IMG/VR virus record: IMGVR_UViG_3300025073_000133
Coordinates: 1-30,070 of that record
Length of the DNA stretch: 30,070 bases
Strand: one strand, 5' to 3'
Origin: a virus
This document shows, piece by piece, positions 14,604-21,993 of the stretch. Made by a program: the position numbers and the translations under genes. Each line of letters begins with the position of its first letter. Position 1 is the stretch's first letter. The notes under the pieces are model-generated. The model saw nothing but the letters and a program-made list of their open reading frames with translations, was not told where the DNA came from and made no database searches.

Positions 14604-15274
14604 CCGACGCGATCATCACGCATACAGCGTGTTCGGCGGTGTCTGACCTCGGCGTGGCAGGCGAGATCGGGCCCGACGAGTGGAATGCCGCCCTCGTCCT
14701 GTCGGCGGGGAGCAGCGACGACGTCCTGGTCCGCGACCCGTCCTCCGGGACCGGCGCGAGCTGGGCCGCCCGCTTCGGCGTCCGCCGCCTCGAGATCAAC
14801 GTCGTCCAGCTCTCGACCGGAGAAGCCCCGGACGCGGCGTTCTTCGGGAACGCCCCGACGCTCGCGTTCTCGACGTGCAACGCCGCGAGCGTGCGGTGGT
14901 CGATCGAAGCACCGGCGGACATGAACGTCGAGCGGCCGTCGTACCTCTTCGCCGTCGTCGGCGGGTGCCAGGCGTCGACGCAGGACGTCCGGAGCGTCCT
15001 CGAGTACCTGGCGGCATGCCACGCCGGGGGCAACCCCGAGGCTGCGGCGGCATCGACGGCGAATCTCCTGACGGCGAGCACCACGACGGGGCGCCTCAGC
15101 GAGCAGCTCGTTGGAACGTTCACGAGCGGGCTGTTCACGCAGAACTCGGTCCTCTCGTTCCAGTGGAAGCGCGACTCGTGCTCGACGGCGGCAGGCGACG
15201 CGCACCCCGGGCGCATCCACGTCGTCGCGTTCCAGTTCCAGTACGCCGAGCGCCTCGCGGCGACGTCGACGTAG
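14600..15274 (+). CDS. Putative tail fibre-type protein, Cys-rich
   Basis: A 224-residue protein starting at the ATG of an ATGA overlap. It is rich in S, T, A and G with five separated cysteines. The segment after the start (AGEIGPDEWNAALVLSAGSS, then DDVLVRD) looks like a fibre shaft/knob start, as found in phage tail fibres. A later part (GTFTSGLFTQNSVLSFQWK) is beta-rich. It probably belongs to the tail tip or fibres, with the two proteins that follow. The exact fold is not recognised, and neither a trimerisation domain nor an enzymatic motif is visible. Confidence 0.5.
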   Translation: MTDAIITHTACSAVSDLGVAGEIGPDEWNAALVLSAGSSDDVLVRDPSSGTGASWAARFGVRRLEINVVQLSTGEAPDAAFFGNAPTLAFSTCNAASVRWSIEAPADMNVERPSYLFAVVGGCQASTQDVRSVLEYLAACHAGGNPEAAAASTANLLTASTTTGRLSEQLVGTFTSGLFTQNSVLSFQWKRDSCSTAAGDAHPGRIHVVAFQFQYAERLAATST

Positions 15275-15291
15275 AGAGGGGGGCCCAAGAG

Positions 15292-15834
15292 ATGATCGGC
15301 GTGGGCGCGGCAGCGGCAGCGGCAGCGGCGGGCGCAGCCTCGAAACCGCAGAAGCTCCTCCGCCCGACCGGCGCGGAGTTCGGGGCGGCTGCGTTCCCGC
15401 AGCTCCAGAAGATCGCGGGGACGGCGTGGCCCTACTACGTGCTCGACTTCGACGCCGCCGCGTCGGAGGCCGCCCACTGGTACGCCCAGGTCCCGCCGGG
15501 CTTCACGCCGGTGACGGCGAACCTCGAGGTCTACTGGCTCGCGCAGGTCGCGACGTCGTGCGGCGTCGTGGCGTGGACGGTGACGACGCGCGCTGTCCCC
15601 TCCGCCTCGTCCTGGGACGGCGCCGGGGGCGCCGCGGCGATCGCTGCGGGGTGCGCTACGTGCGCCGGGTACGTCCTCCGCCAGCAGGTCACGTCGGGGC
15701 ACATCCCGTGCTCGTCGGGGTGGGCCGGGAGTGACCTGATCCAGATCAAGATCGAGCGCGACGTCGCCACGGACACGCTCGGGACGGACGCCAGGTTCCT
15801 GATGGGCGTCCTGTCGATGTCGAGCAGCACGTAA
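15292..15834 (+). CDS. Putative tail adhesion protein with poly-Ala start
   Basis: A 180-residue protein. The ATG at 15292 follows GGGGGG at 13 bases, so the upstream part of the long frame is not used. It begins with a run of eight Ala (15307-15330) encoded largely by alternating GCG/GCA codons, in effect a GCGGCA tandem repeat. The rest is beta-rich, with GTAWPYYVLDFDAAASEAAHW, then NLEVYWLAQVA, GVVAWTVTT and a final RFLMGVLSMSSST strand. This pattern resembles jelly-roll virion proteins that bind glycans or decorate fibres. Four cysteines are present. Function is inferred from composition and from its place in the adhesion region. Confidence 0.45.
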   Translation: MIGVGAAAAAAAAGAASKPQKLLRPTGAEFGAAAFPQLQKIAGTAWPYYVLDFDAAASEAAHWYAQVPPGFTPVTANLEVYWLAQVATSCGVVAWTVTTRAVPSASSWDGAGGAAAIAAGCATCAGYVLRQQVTSGHIPCSSGWAGSDLIQIKIERDVATDTLGTDARFLMGVLSMSSST

Positions 15835-15835
15835 A

Positions 15836-16147
15836 ATGGCGTTCTGGCGGGTGAAGGCATTCGCGGTCTTCGACACGGCGGCACACCGCGACGCGGCGCG
15901 GGCGGCCGTCGAAGCCCGGGGCGGGAGCGCCACGCCGGGGACGGATGAGGAGGAGCGGCCGACGCTCCGGGCGGATATGGACCTCGCACGCGACGAGGCC
16001 AAGGCGCGCAACATCCGCGGCGCGCTGCGCGCCGCCCATCTGGCCGGGCGGATCGTTGCCGGAACGTTCACACTCCATCGGTGCACCCACGACGAAGGCC
16101 CGGCCGCGTGGCGCGACTGCAAGACGCTCTCCTACGAGGTCGGATGA
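15836..16147 (+). CDS. Small alpha/beta protein in the tail adhesion cluster
   Basis: A 103-residue protein whose ATG lies one base after the upstream stop. It opens FWRVKAFAVFDTAAHRDAARAAVEARGG, a strand-helix arrangement, and later has a strand after a helix (RIVAGTFTLHRCTHDE) and a Lys/Glu-rich end. The betaalphabeta-type layout resembles small ferredoxin-like proteins of unknown role near phage tails. Its stop overlaps the start of the LamG-like gene (ATGA), so they are coupled. It is not recognised as a known chaperone or fibre part. Confidence 0.45.
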   Translation: MAFWRVKAFAVFDTAAHRDAARAAVEARGGSATPGTDEEERPTLRADMDLARDEAKARNIRGALRAAHLAGRIVAGTFTLHRCTHDEGPAAWRDCKTLSYEVG

Positions 16148-16827
16148 TGGCGTTGTCCTTCGACGGCGTGGACGACAAGGTCGATTTCGGCGATATCAAC
16201 GCGATCGACGGCTCCTCGCTCCTCACGGTGTGCGTCTGGTACAAGCCGACGGCCGCCTCCGACGCCGCAGTCATCTGGGGCAAGGTCGCGTCGGTCGGCG
16301 GCGACGCGGCGGACCTCGTGCTGTGGCACGGCGTCGGCGACGGCAGCGTGGGCGCGGACTTCGCCTTCGTGATGGGCACGACCGCCCCGAAGGGTCGGGT
16401 CGCCGGCATCTTCTCGGCGGGGGTCTGGGTCCACCTCGCCATCGTCTACGACGGCGGCGGCGCGGCGAACGCGGACCGGTTGAAGCTCTACGTCAACGGG
16501 GTCGCCCAGACCGTGACGTTCAGCGGGACGATCCCGGCGTCGATCGGCAGCTCCGCCGACACCGTGACTATCGGCACGGACGGCGCCAACGCGTGGGACC
16601 TCGACGGCGTGCTCGCCCACCTCAAGGTCTGGACCGCGGCGCTCACAGCCGCGGAGGTCGCCCAGGAGATGGAGAGCGCACGGCCCGCGCGGACGGCGAA
16701 CCTCGTGCAGTGGTCGCCGCTCGACGACGGCGTGAGCGCCAAGGACTACTCGGGGAGCGGCAACCACGGCACCGTCACCGGCGCCGTCCAGATCGCAGGG
16801 CCACCGGTCAGCTACGGGAGCGAGTAG
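16144..16827 (+). CDS. LamG-like (concanavalin-type) lectin domain protein
   Basis: A 227-residue protein, starting at one of two adjacent ATG codons (16144 or 16147). The sequence is a classical laminin-G/concanavalin A-like domain: MALSFDGVDDKVDFGD ('s-L-x-F-D-G-x-D-D-x-V-x-x-G'), then VCVWYKP, WVHLAIVYDG (the 'W-x-H-[VL]-A-x-[VT]-[YF]-D' motif), LKLYVNGV, and LAHLKVWTAALTAAEV ('v-r-i-[WY]-x-x-a-L-s-x-x-E'). A closing DYSGSGNHGTVTG strand is also typical. The domain probably binds host surface carbohydrate. As a stand-alone tail-region protein it is a good candidate receptor-binding or accessory adhesin. Confidence 0.85.
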   Translation: MMALSFDGVDDKVDFGDINAIDGSSLLTVCVWYKPTAASDAAVIWGKVASVGGDAADLVLWHGVGDGSVGADFAFVMGTTAPKGRVAGIFSAGVWVHLAIVYDGGGAANADRLKLYVNGVAQTVTFSGTIPASIGSSADTVTIGTDGANAWDLDGVLAHLKVWTAALTAAEVAQEMESARPARTANLVQWSPLDDGVSAKDYSGSGNHGTVTGAVQIAGPPVSYGSE

Positions 16828-19230
16828 ATGACGGCACCAGACCGCCAGAAGATCTGGCGCCCCGTCTGGCTCGTGCGCCTTACGGGCGCGCAGTCCAGGA
16901 CCTGGGCGCAGGCCGGGCTGTTCCAGGCCTCCGCGATCCAGCGCGGAGTCGAGGACTCGGTCCCGCAGAACTTCGCCGGCCGCGACCTCGTGGTGTCGGG
17001 GGTCCGGTACGTCGGGCGGATCACGGAGGAGCCGGTCGTCGAGCGCTCGTACTTCGACGCCTTCTACGGGGTCACGGGCGCCACGTCCGTCTCGTTCCGG
17101 CTCGTGAACGCCGACGGCGCGCTCGACGCCCTCCACACCGCGGACCTGCGGGGCACGACCCTCACCCTGACGCGGTACGACGAGGAGAGCGGCACCGGCG
17201 TGACGGAGTTCACCGGCAAGGTCAGCACGACCGCGCTCGGCGAGGGGTGGGTCGAGGTGCGGGCCGTCGCCCCGGACCTCAGCGTCTTCGAGCAGCCGGT
17301 CCCGCTCGGGACCGTCCTGGCCTCGACGTTCCCGAACGCCCGCGACCTCGGGGTCCCGATCCCGGTGGTGTTCGGGAACATCGAGCGCCACCGATGCCCT
17401 TACGTGAACGACGACCGGACGAACGACCAGTACGACTACCTGGTGGGGCGCGGCGCCCTGACGGTCGACCAGATGTACCGGCTCGCAGGCGACGGCACGC
17501 TCCACAAGATCGAGACCAGCGAGTACACGGTCGAGACCACGCGGTACGCGGGCCTCACGACCGTGAGGTTCCCGCGCCGACAGGTGGACTGGCAGAACGC
17601 CCTCTTCCCGATCTACGCCGATGTCACGGGCCTCTCGGCCGAGCGGAACTTCGCGCGCGCCGTCCGAACGCTGCTGTCCGACACCACCTATGGACTGAGC
17701 CAGAGCGTCAACGCCGCGAGCTTCAACGCCGCCGAGGCGCAGCTCGACCCCACGACCGGGACCGAGGTCACGGGCCTCTACTGCGACGGCGTACTGGCGG
17801 AGCCGCGCGCGGCCCTCGACGTCCTGCGTGAACTGCTGCTCGTGCGCGGGATGCGGCTCGACGCCAACGCCTCGGGCGAGTGGATGGTCTCGGTTGACGC
17901 GCTCCAAGCCGACGTCAGGATGGCGGTGCGGGACGGCGCCGGGGCTGGGGAGCGCAACCTCCTGGCGGTGTTGACGCCGCGCGAGCGCCCGCCGCTCGAG
18001 AACACCGTCCGGGACTACCGCCTCGCGTACCGGTGGGACGCGCTGAGCGGGTACCGCCTGGAGGTGAAGCGCGCGGTCCACAAGGGGGTCGGGCGCGACG
18101 TCCTGCTCCAGCACCGGTTCTTGCGGGACTCGGGCGCGGCCGACAAGGTGGCGCACTACCTCTCGAGGCGGGAGATCCACGGGAACGAAGTCGTGGACGT
18201 CGCGGTCGCGCAGGAGGCGCGGCAGGCGGCGCCGGGCGACCGCGTGACGCTCACCTATGCGCCACTCGCCTACACGTGCGCCCCGATGGAGGTCCGGCAG
18301 ATCAGCAAGGCGCTGGACCGGATCTTGATGCGGCTCGCGCCCTGGTCGTGCGCGTTCTACAGCTACTCGTGCGGGACGCTGCCGGACGACCTCGCGTTCC
18401 CGACCGCGGAGTCGACCGAGATGCCGGCCCCGCTCCAGGTCCCAACCCCCGCGACTGTGCCCCCGAGCTTCGGAGTCCTGGCGGCCCCGACCGCCCTGAC
18501 GGCCGTGCAGGGGGGCGGGAAAGTGGTGGAGGTCAACGTCACGTACGCGGAGCCCGTGGATTGGGCCTCGATCGTCCTGTACCGCGCCTGCGGGTCCACC
18601 AGCACGGGCTCGGCGGTCGAGCACCGGCGCGCGAAGGCCAAGACGTTCCACGACGAGGACGTCGAGTACCTGACGTGCTACGCCTACTGGCCCGCGGCCC
18701 GGAGCCTCTCGTGCGCGGAGTCGAGCTTCGGGCCCGGCGAGGGGGTGCGCGTCATCCGGATCGTGACGGCGGACGTCGCCGAGCAGCAGATCTCGCGCGC
18801 CGCGATCACGAACAGCGTCGTGGCGTGTTACTTCTGCTCGACGGTGGAGTTCGAGATCCAGGCGGTGAGCAACTTCGTGCAGCTCCAGCGCGACACGGAC
18901 GTGATCCGGTCGTGGCTCGTCGCCCGCCTCCAGCTCGACGGGCCGAACGACGGGTCGGCCCGCACCGCGTACTACCGGCTCCTGCGCAACAGCACGACGA
19001 CGGGCGCCCCGTCGTGCGGCGAGGTCGTCTACTCGCAGTCCCTCTCGCTCGCGGGCGCCAAGGCCCCGAACGTGACGGCCGTGACCGTGTTCCGCTCCTT
19101 CCGGCTCGAGGAGCCGTGCAGCACCGGCTTCGTGTCGTACCACCTCCTCGGGCGCCTGTCCGACGTCTCGGGGGGCGCGGGCTACAAGGTCACGTCCTGG
19201 CGCTTCATGGCGGACGCGAAGTCGGCGTGA
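16828..19230 (+). CDS. Large tail tip / hub protein with Ig-like C-terminal region
   Basis: An 800-residue protein. The ATG begins directly after the upstream stop. The N-terminal half resembles central tail hub or tip-attachment proteins of siphoviruses: strands and loops (FYGVTGATSVSFRLVNADG, LTLTRYDEESGTGVTEFTGK, then VPIPVVFGNIERHRCP, a 'V-P-[IL]-x-[FY]-G' segment common in tip proteins). A Pro-rich linker lies near residues 531-548 (EMPAPLQVPTPATVPP). After it come two or three Ig/FN3-like sandwich segments (EVNVTYAEPVDWASIVLYRAC, FVQLQRDTDVIRSWLVARLQ). Twelve cysteines are present, mostly in this second part. It probably forms the baseplate tip and supports the adhesion proteins; receptor binding is inference. 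Confidence 0.6.
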   Translation: MTAPDRQKIWRPVWLVRLTGAQSRTWAQAGLFQASAIQRGVEDSVPQNFAGRDLVVSGVRYVGRITEEPVVERSYFDAFYGVTGATSVSFRLVNADGALDALHTADLRGTTLTLTRYDEESGTGVTEFTGKVSTTALGEGWVEVRAVAPDLSVFEQPVPLGTVLASTFPNARDLGVPIPVVFGNIERHRCPYVNDDRTNDQYDYLVGRGALTVDQMYRLAGDGTLHKIETSEYTVETTRYAGLTTVRFPRRQVDWQNALFPIYADVTGLSAERNFARAVRTLLSDTTYGLSQSVNAASFNAAEAQLDPTTGTEVTGLYCDGVLAEPRAALDVLRELLLVRGMRLDANASGEWMVSVDALQADVRMAVRDGAGAGERNLLAVLTPRERPPLENTVRDYRLAYRWDALSGYRLEVKRAVHKGVGRDVLLQHRFLRDSGAADKVAHYLSRREIHGNEVVDVAVAQEARQAAPGDRVTLTYAPLAYTCAPMEVRQISKALDRILMRLAPWSCAFYSYSCGTLPDDLAFPTAESTEMPAPLQVPTPATVPPSFGVLAAPTALTAVQGGGKVVEVNVTYAEPVDWASIVLYRACGSTSTGSAVEHRRAKAKTFHDEDVEYLTCYAYWPAARSLSCAESSFGPGEGVRVIRIVTADVAEQQISRAAITNSVVACYFCSTVEFEIQAVSNFVQLQRDTDVIRSWLVARLQLDGPNDGSARTAYYRLLRNSTTTGAPSCGEVVYSQSLSLAGAKAPNVTAVTVFRSFRLEEPCSTGFVSYHLLGRLSDVSGGAGYKVTSWRFMADAKSA

Positions 19231-20570
19231 GGCACGGGGTCGCGCTCGACGCCGGCGGGTGGGTGACGGCCGTGGTCTCGTCGGAGGTCGACGCCCCGCC
19301 CGGCGAGGTGCGGGTCACGGCGGCGGACGCCGAGCTGCTCCAGGGGCCGGACGTCCTGCCGGTCGCGCGGTGGACCGACCGGGGGCTCGCGCTCCCGCAC
19401 GACGACCGGGTCCTGTGGCGCGTCCTCCGGTCGCGCGGCTACAACGGGTACGAGGCCGTCGTCGAGGCCCGGGCGCACCGGCACCTCAAGGCGCGGTGGG
19501 CGGACAGCGGGGCCGCGACCCCGCCGCCCTCGACCGTGACGAGGTTCGACCCGCCCGACACGCCGGAGCACGAGTACCCGGATGTCCCGGGCCTGCGGCT
19601 GCGGCGCCTGACGGCCGACGACCTGGACGCCAGCGCGGCGGTCGGGGTGGAAGCGGGTATTTTCCCGGCCCGGTGCCCTGGCGACCCGCCGTGCTGCGAC
19701 CCGCCGGAGGCGCACGCGTGGTGCCAGCTCGCGGGCCGCGTCGACCAGCCCTCGACGTGGCAGCTCGCGCTCGAGTTCCGGGGCCGGCCGCTCCAGCACG
19801 AGCTCGTGTACCTGGACGACCGGCGCCCGACCGTGACGTGGACGATCCACTTCAACCGCGAGCGCCCCGCCTGGTTCTGGCGCGAGGCCGAGCGCCCGGT
19901 CTGGGGGGCGCTCCGCGCGATGGGGCACGGCGCGCTCCTGTCCCGCACGCGCGCCAACCGCCCGGACTGGATCGCGGGCCTCCGGGCCAACTACGGGGCC
20001 CGCGAGGTGGGGGCGTACCGCGCCGCGACGCTGCTGGAGTTCCCGCTCGACGACGCGGTGTTCCGCGGGTGGCCGGCGCGCCGGGCGGTGGGGGCGACGT
20101 TCGAGCGCGGCGGCTACGCGACCCGCGAGGCCCAGGAGGGCGAGGTCCCGGCGCTCGTCGAGCACGTCCGGGGGCGCTGGCGCGACGCCCCGGACCAGGC
20201 GCTGTACGCCCAGCGGTGCGAGGACCAGTACCACCTCGACCGCGCCACCCTGCTGGTGACCGAGCGCCCGGGCCGCGCCGGGAAGCCGGACGTCCGGGCG
20301 GTCAGGTTCCGGGCCGACCGCGGGGGCCGGCACCTCGGGAACATCGCGCTCCTGACCCCGATGCGCCAGGAGCCGATGGCGGACTCGCTTCATGCCACGA
20401 AGGCCTGGATGCTGGCGGCCGGGTACAGCGACGCCAGCATCTTCATGCCGACCGAGTACTGGGAGTCGCCCGTCATGCAGGAGCACGCGCGGGGCGCCGG
20501 CTGGGGGCTCAAGGTCCGGCACACGAAGTTCCGGCGCCCACTCGTGGAGCTGGAGATGCCGCTTGTCTGA
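19227..20570 (+). CDS. Two-domain protein with acyltransferase-like features, function unknown
   Basis: A 447-residue protein from GTG, overlapping the hub gene by four bases. I do not recognise it as a whole. Residues about 1-125 hold short strands and a Pro-rich linker. Residues about 205-280 (HFNRERPAWFWREAE, then ALRAMGHGALLSRTRA, then WIAGLRANYGAREVG) and the last part (SLHATKAWMLAAGYSDASIF, then MQEHARGAGW) resemble halves of GNAT-type folds, where a helix plus a G-[FW]-x pattern ends the acyl-CoA domain. No full acetyl-CoA loop can be pointed to. The next two genes belong with it in a coupled set, one of them more clearly GNAT-like. It may act on virion or host proteins. Confidence 0.45.
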   Translation: MRHGVALDAGGWVTAVVSSEVDAPPGEVRVTAADAELLQGPDVLPVARWTDRGLALPHDDRVLWRVLRSRGYNGYEAVVEARAHRHLKARWADSGAATPPPSTVTRFDPPDTPEHEYPDVPGLRLRRLTADDLDASAAVGVEAGIFPARCPGDPPCCDPPEAHAWCQLAGRVDQPSTWQLALEFRGRPLQHELVYLDDRRPTVTWTIHFNRERPAWFWREAERPVWGALRAMGHGALLSRTRANRPDWIAGLRANYGAREVGAYRAATLLEFPLDDAVFRGWPARRAVGATFERGGYATREAQEGEVPALVEHVRGRWRDAPDQALYAQRCEDQYHLDRATLLVTERPGRAGKPDVRAVRFRADRGGRHLGNIALLTPMRQEPMADSLHATKAWMLAAGYSDASIFMPTEYWESPVMQEHARGAGWGLKVRHTKFRRPLVELEMPLV

Positions 20571-20709
20571 CGCGTGCGCGATGGTCGAGCGGTGCGCGCG
20601 CCACCAGCTCTGGGAGACCCTGCGCCGAGACCCGGAGCCGCCGCAGGGCGGCGCGCCCGAGGAGCAGCTCGCCGACTATACGGTGCCATACCCGCAGGAC
20701 GCGGGATGA
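20563..20709 (+). CDS. 48-residue linker protein between acyltransferase-like genes
   Basis: A short protein read from TTG at 20563, overlapping the upstream gene by eight bases; an in-frame ATG is at 20581. The sequence is charged and polar (CARHQLWETLRRDPEPPQGG, then EEQLADYTVPYPQD). Its stop overlaps the next ATG (ATGA), which argues for real translation. It has two Cys and one His but no clear metal motif. Function unknown. Confidence 0.45.
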   Translation: MSDACAMVERCARHQLWETLRRDPEPPQGGAPEEQLADYTVPYPQDAG

Positions 20710-21164
20710 TATGGTTTCGGGAGGTCACGAGGCCGTGCGCCGAGGCGCTGTGGGGCCGCGCGATGGCGTCCCTGCCGGACCCCCAGGCGGCGTTCGGCCC
20801 GCGCTGGCGCGAGCGCCCGCGTCCCGGCGAGCGGACGTGGGCAGTGGTCGACGACCGCAGCAAGCTGCTGGGCGTCGGGTCCCTCGAGTCGGCGGGGTCG
20901 AACGCTGTGTCCTACTGCGTCTGCCTGCTGCCGGAGGCGCGGGGCTGCGGCGCCAGGCTGCGGGTGCGGGAGTACCTGGTGGACGAGGCGTTCCGCGACC
21001 CCGCGGTCCAGGAGGTGCGGGCCGCCATCCTGCTGTCCAACACCCGGCACCTCGACCAGCGGGTCCGGGAGCTGGCGGCCGGCCCGTGGGCCTGGGGCGG
21101 GATCTCGGGCGACCCTCCCGAGGCCGCGTTCACGGTCTCGCGCGCCGCCTGGGAGGCGCGGTGA
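20706..21164 (+). CDS. GNAT-like acetyltransferase candidate
   Basis: A 152-residue protein from ATG overlapping the upstream stop. It shows a GNAT-like order: N-terminal helices (FREVTRPCAEALWGRAM), a strand TWAVVDDRSKLLGVGSLES (the beta2-beta3 hairpin, 'G...l'), then SYCVCLLPEARGCGARLRVREYLVDEAF. In that last segment 'LLPEARGCGARLRV' sits where the acetyl-CoA pyrophosphate loop ('R-G-x-G-x-[GA]') is expected, followed by the helix. VRAAILLSNTRHLDQRVREL fits the later strand-helix with an 'N-x-x' motif. Such proteins in phages may modify host or phage proteins, or antibiotics. The G-C-G-A loop is a plausible but imperfect match. Family membership is likely; the substrate is unknown. Confidence 0.6.
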   Translation: MIWFREVTRPCAEALWGRAMASLPDPQAAFGPRWRERPRPGERTWAVVDDRSKLLGVGSLESAGSNAVSYCVCLLPEARGCGARLRVREYLVDEAFRDPAVQEVRAAILLSNTRHLDQRVRELAAGPWAWGGISGDPPEAAFTVSRAAWEAR

Positions 21165-21168
21165 CCCC

Positions 21169-21378
21169 TCAGCGGCGCTCGACACGCGCCAGCGGCCCGG
21201 GCTCGGGGGCGCCGCCCGGCAGGCACGCGCCGGGGCGGGGCGAGCGCTCGAGCGCCGCGAGGCACGCCTCCTGGTCCAGGAGCGCGACGCCCGCCCAGCC
21301 GGGTGTCATCGGGACGGGCCCGATGGCCCACGGGGTCGAGTACAGGAGCCAGAGCACGAAGAGCGCCGTCGGCGTCAT
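21169..21378 (-). CDS. Lone reverse-strand small exported protein
   Basis: A 69-residue protein, the only gene on the - strand in the window. Support: its ATG (21378) is preceded by AGGAGG at eight bases, a stronger ribosome site than most genes here have. The N-terminus (TALFVLWLLYSTPWAIG) is a clear hydrophobic signal or anchor. The remaining sequence follows the pattern of small exported phage proteins with a 'W-x-x-V...C-L-A-A...C-L-P' layout (WAGVALL, EACLAALE, GACLPGG), where two Cys may pair. It fills the space between the GNAT-like gene and the endolysin and is convergent with the former. It could be an envelope or exclusion factor, or a lysis accessory. Confidence 0.65.
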   Translation of the reverse strand: MTPTALFVLWLLYSTPWAIGPVPMTPGWAGVALLDQEACLAALERSPRPGACLPGGAPEPGPLARVERR

Positions 21379-21417
21379 GATGCGGTCCTCCTATAGGGTA
21401 TATCGCGGGGGCGCGGC
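21379..21417. promoter_or_regulatory. Divergent gap with AT-rich patch
   Basis: Forty bases separate the starts of the reverse-strand gene and the endolysin. It holds CCTCCT (the reverse gene's ribosome site) and TATAGGGTATAT (21392-21403), a rare AT-rich patch here, followed by GCGGGGGC before the endolysin ATG. On the + strand the AT patch could be a -10 box for the lysis gene with a very short leader; no -35 is obvious. On the - strand it lies too close to the ribosome site to be that gene's -10. Confidence 0.3.
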
Positions 21418-21915
21418 ATGAGTGTGGAGTGGGGGCGCGTCAGGCACTTCCGGCGCGAGGAGTGGGTGCACGACCCGGACCTCGTGGAGCCGGACGTCGT
21501 GTACCTGCTGGACGAGCAGCGGGCCGCGCATGGCGTGGCGCTGCCGGGCGTCCGGTACGTGATCCACGTCGCGTGGGACCGGCCCGGCAGCCACGACGCT
21601 GGGGACTCGAGCCACTACACGACCGCGCGCCCGCTCGCGACGGCGGTGGACTACCACGCCGAGGTCGTGCGCCAGGCTGGGGGCCGCCGCGTCGTGGAGC
21701 CCGTGCCGCTGGTCGACCTGTGGCTGTGGGCCGAGAGGTTCCCGTGGAACGGGGTCGGGCTCTACCCCAGGTGGAACACCCCGGGCCTTCACTGCGACCT
21801 CCGGCGCCTGGGGCGCGACCACCCGAACCTCGGGAAACGGTGGTGGCGGGACGGGAAGGCGTACAAGTCGTTTGACGAGGCAATGTTGAGACGGCTCCTC
21901 GGAGAGAAAGCATGA
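21418..21915 (+). CDS. Endolysin, M15-type peptidase (D-Ala-D-Ala carboxypeptidase-like)
   Basis: A 165-residue protein. It contains the zinc-binding residues of the peptidase M15 group: SSHYTTARPLATAVDYH with His66 and Asp78 (the 'S-x-H-x-x-G/R-x-A-x-D' motif), and a later His125 in the TPGLHCDLRR segment (the 'W-x-H-x-[DE]'-like motif). The opening HFRREEW fits the start of the family, and FPWNGVGLYPRWNTPGLH is typical of single-domain phage M15 endolysins. It would cut peptidoglycan cross-links or stem peptides late in infection. No signal peptide or cell-wall-binding domain is present, so it probably depends on a holin, most likely a membrane protein elsewhere in the genome. Confidence 0.85.
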   Translation: MSVEWGRVRHFRREEWVHDPDLVEPDVVYLLDEQRAAHGVALPGVRYVIHVAWDRPGSHDAGDSSHYTTARPLATAVDYHAEVVRQAGGRRVVEPVPLVDLWLWAERFPWNGVGLYPRWNTPGLHCDLRRLGRDHPNLGKRWWRDGKAYKSFDEAMLRRLLGEKA

Positions 21916-21993
21916 GCGGCGGCGAGAACGGGACGGAGCGGCTGGGGAGCTGCGGGCGGTGAGCCATCCGCCCGAGGCGCGATAAGGGAGGGC

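Noticed and set aside
16132-19143. A 1003-residue reverse-strand frame opposite the LamG and hub genes
   Set aside because: It lies antisense to genes with recognisable domains, and its His/Arg/Asp/Val-rich composition is that of an antisense shadow in high-GC DNA.
19259-21421. A 720-residue Arg/Gly/Pro-rich frame spanning three genes
   Set aside because: It is a shadow of real genes in another frame; composition and codon bias are typical of high-GC shadow frames.
21912-21962. 16-residue frame overlapping the endolysin stop
   Set aside because: It starts in an ATGA overlap but has no ribosome site and its stop leads to a gene that has its own strong site, so there is little to support it.
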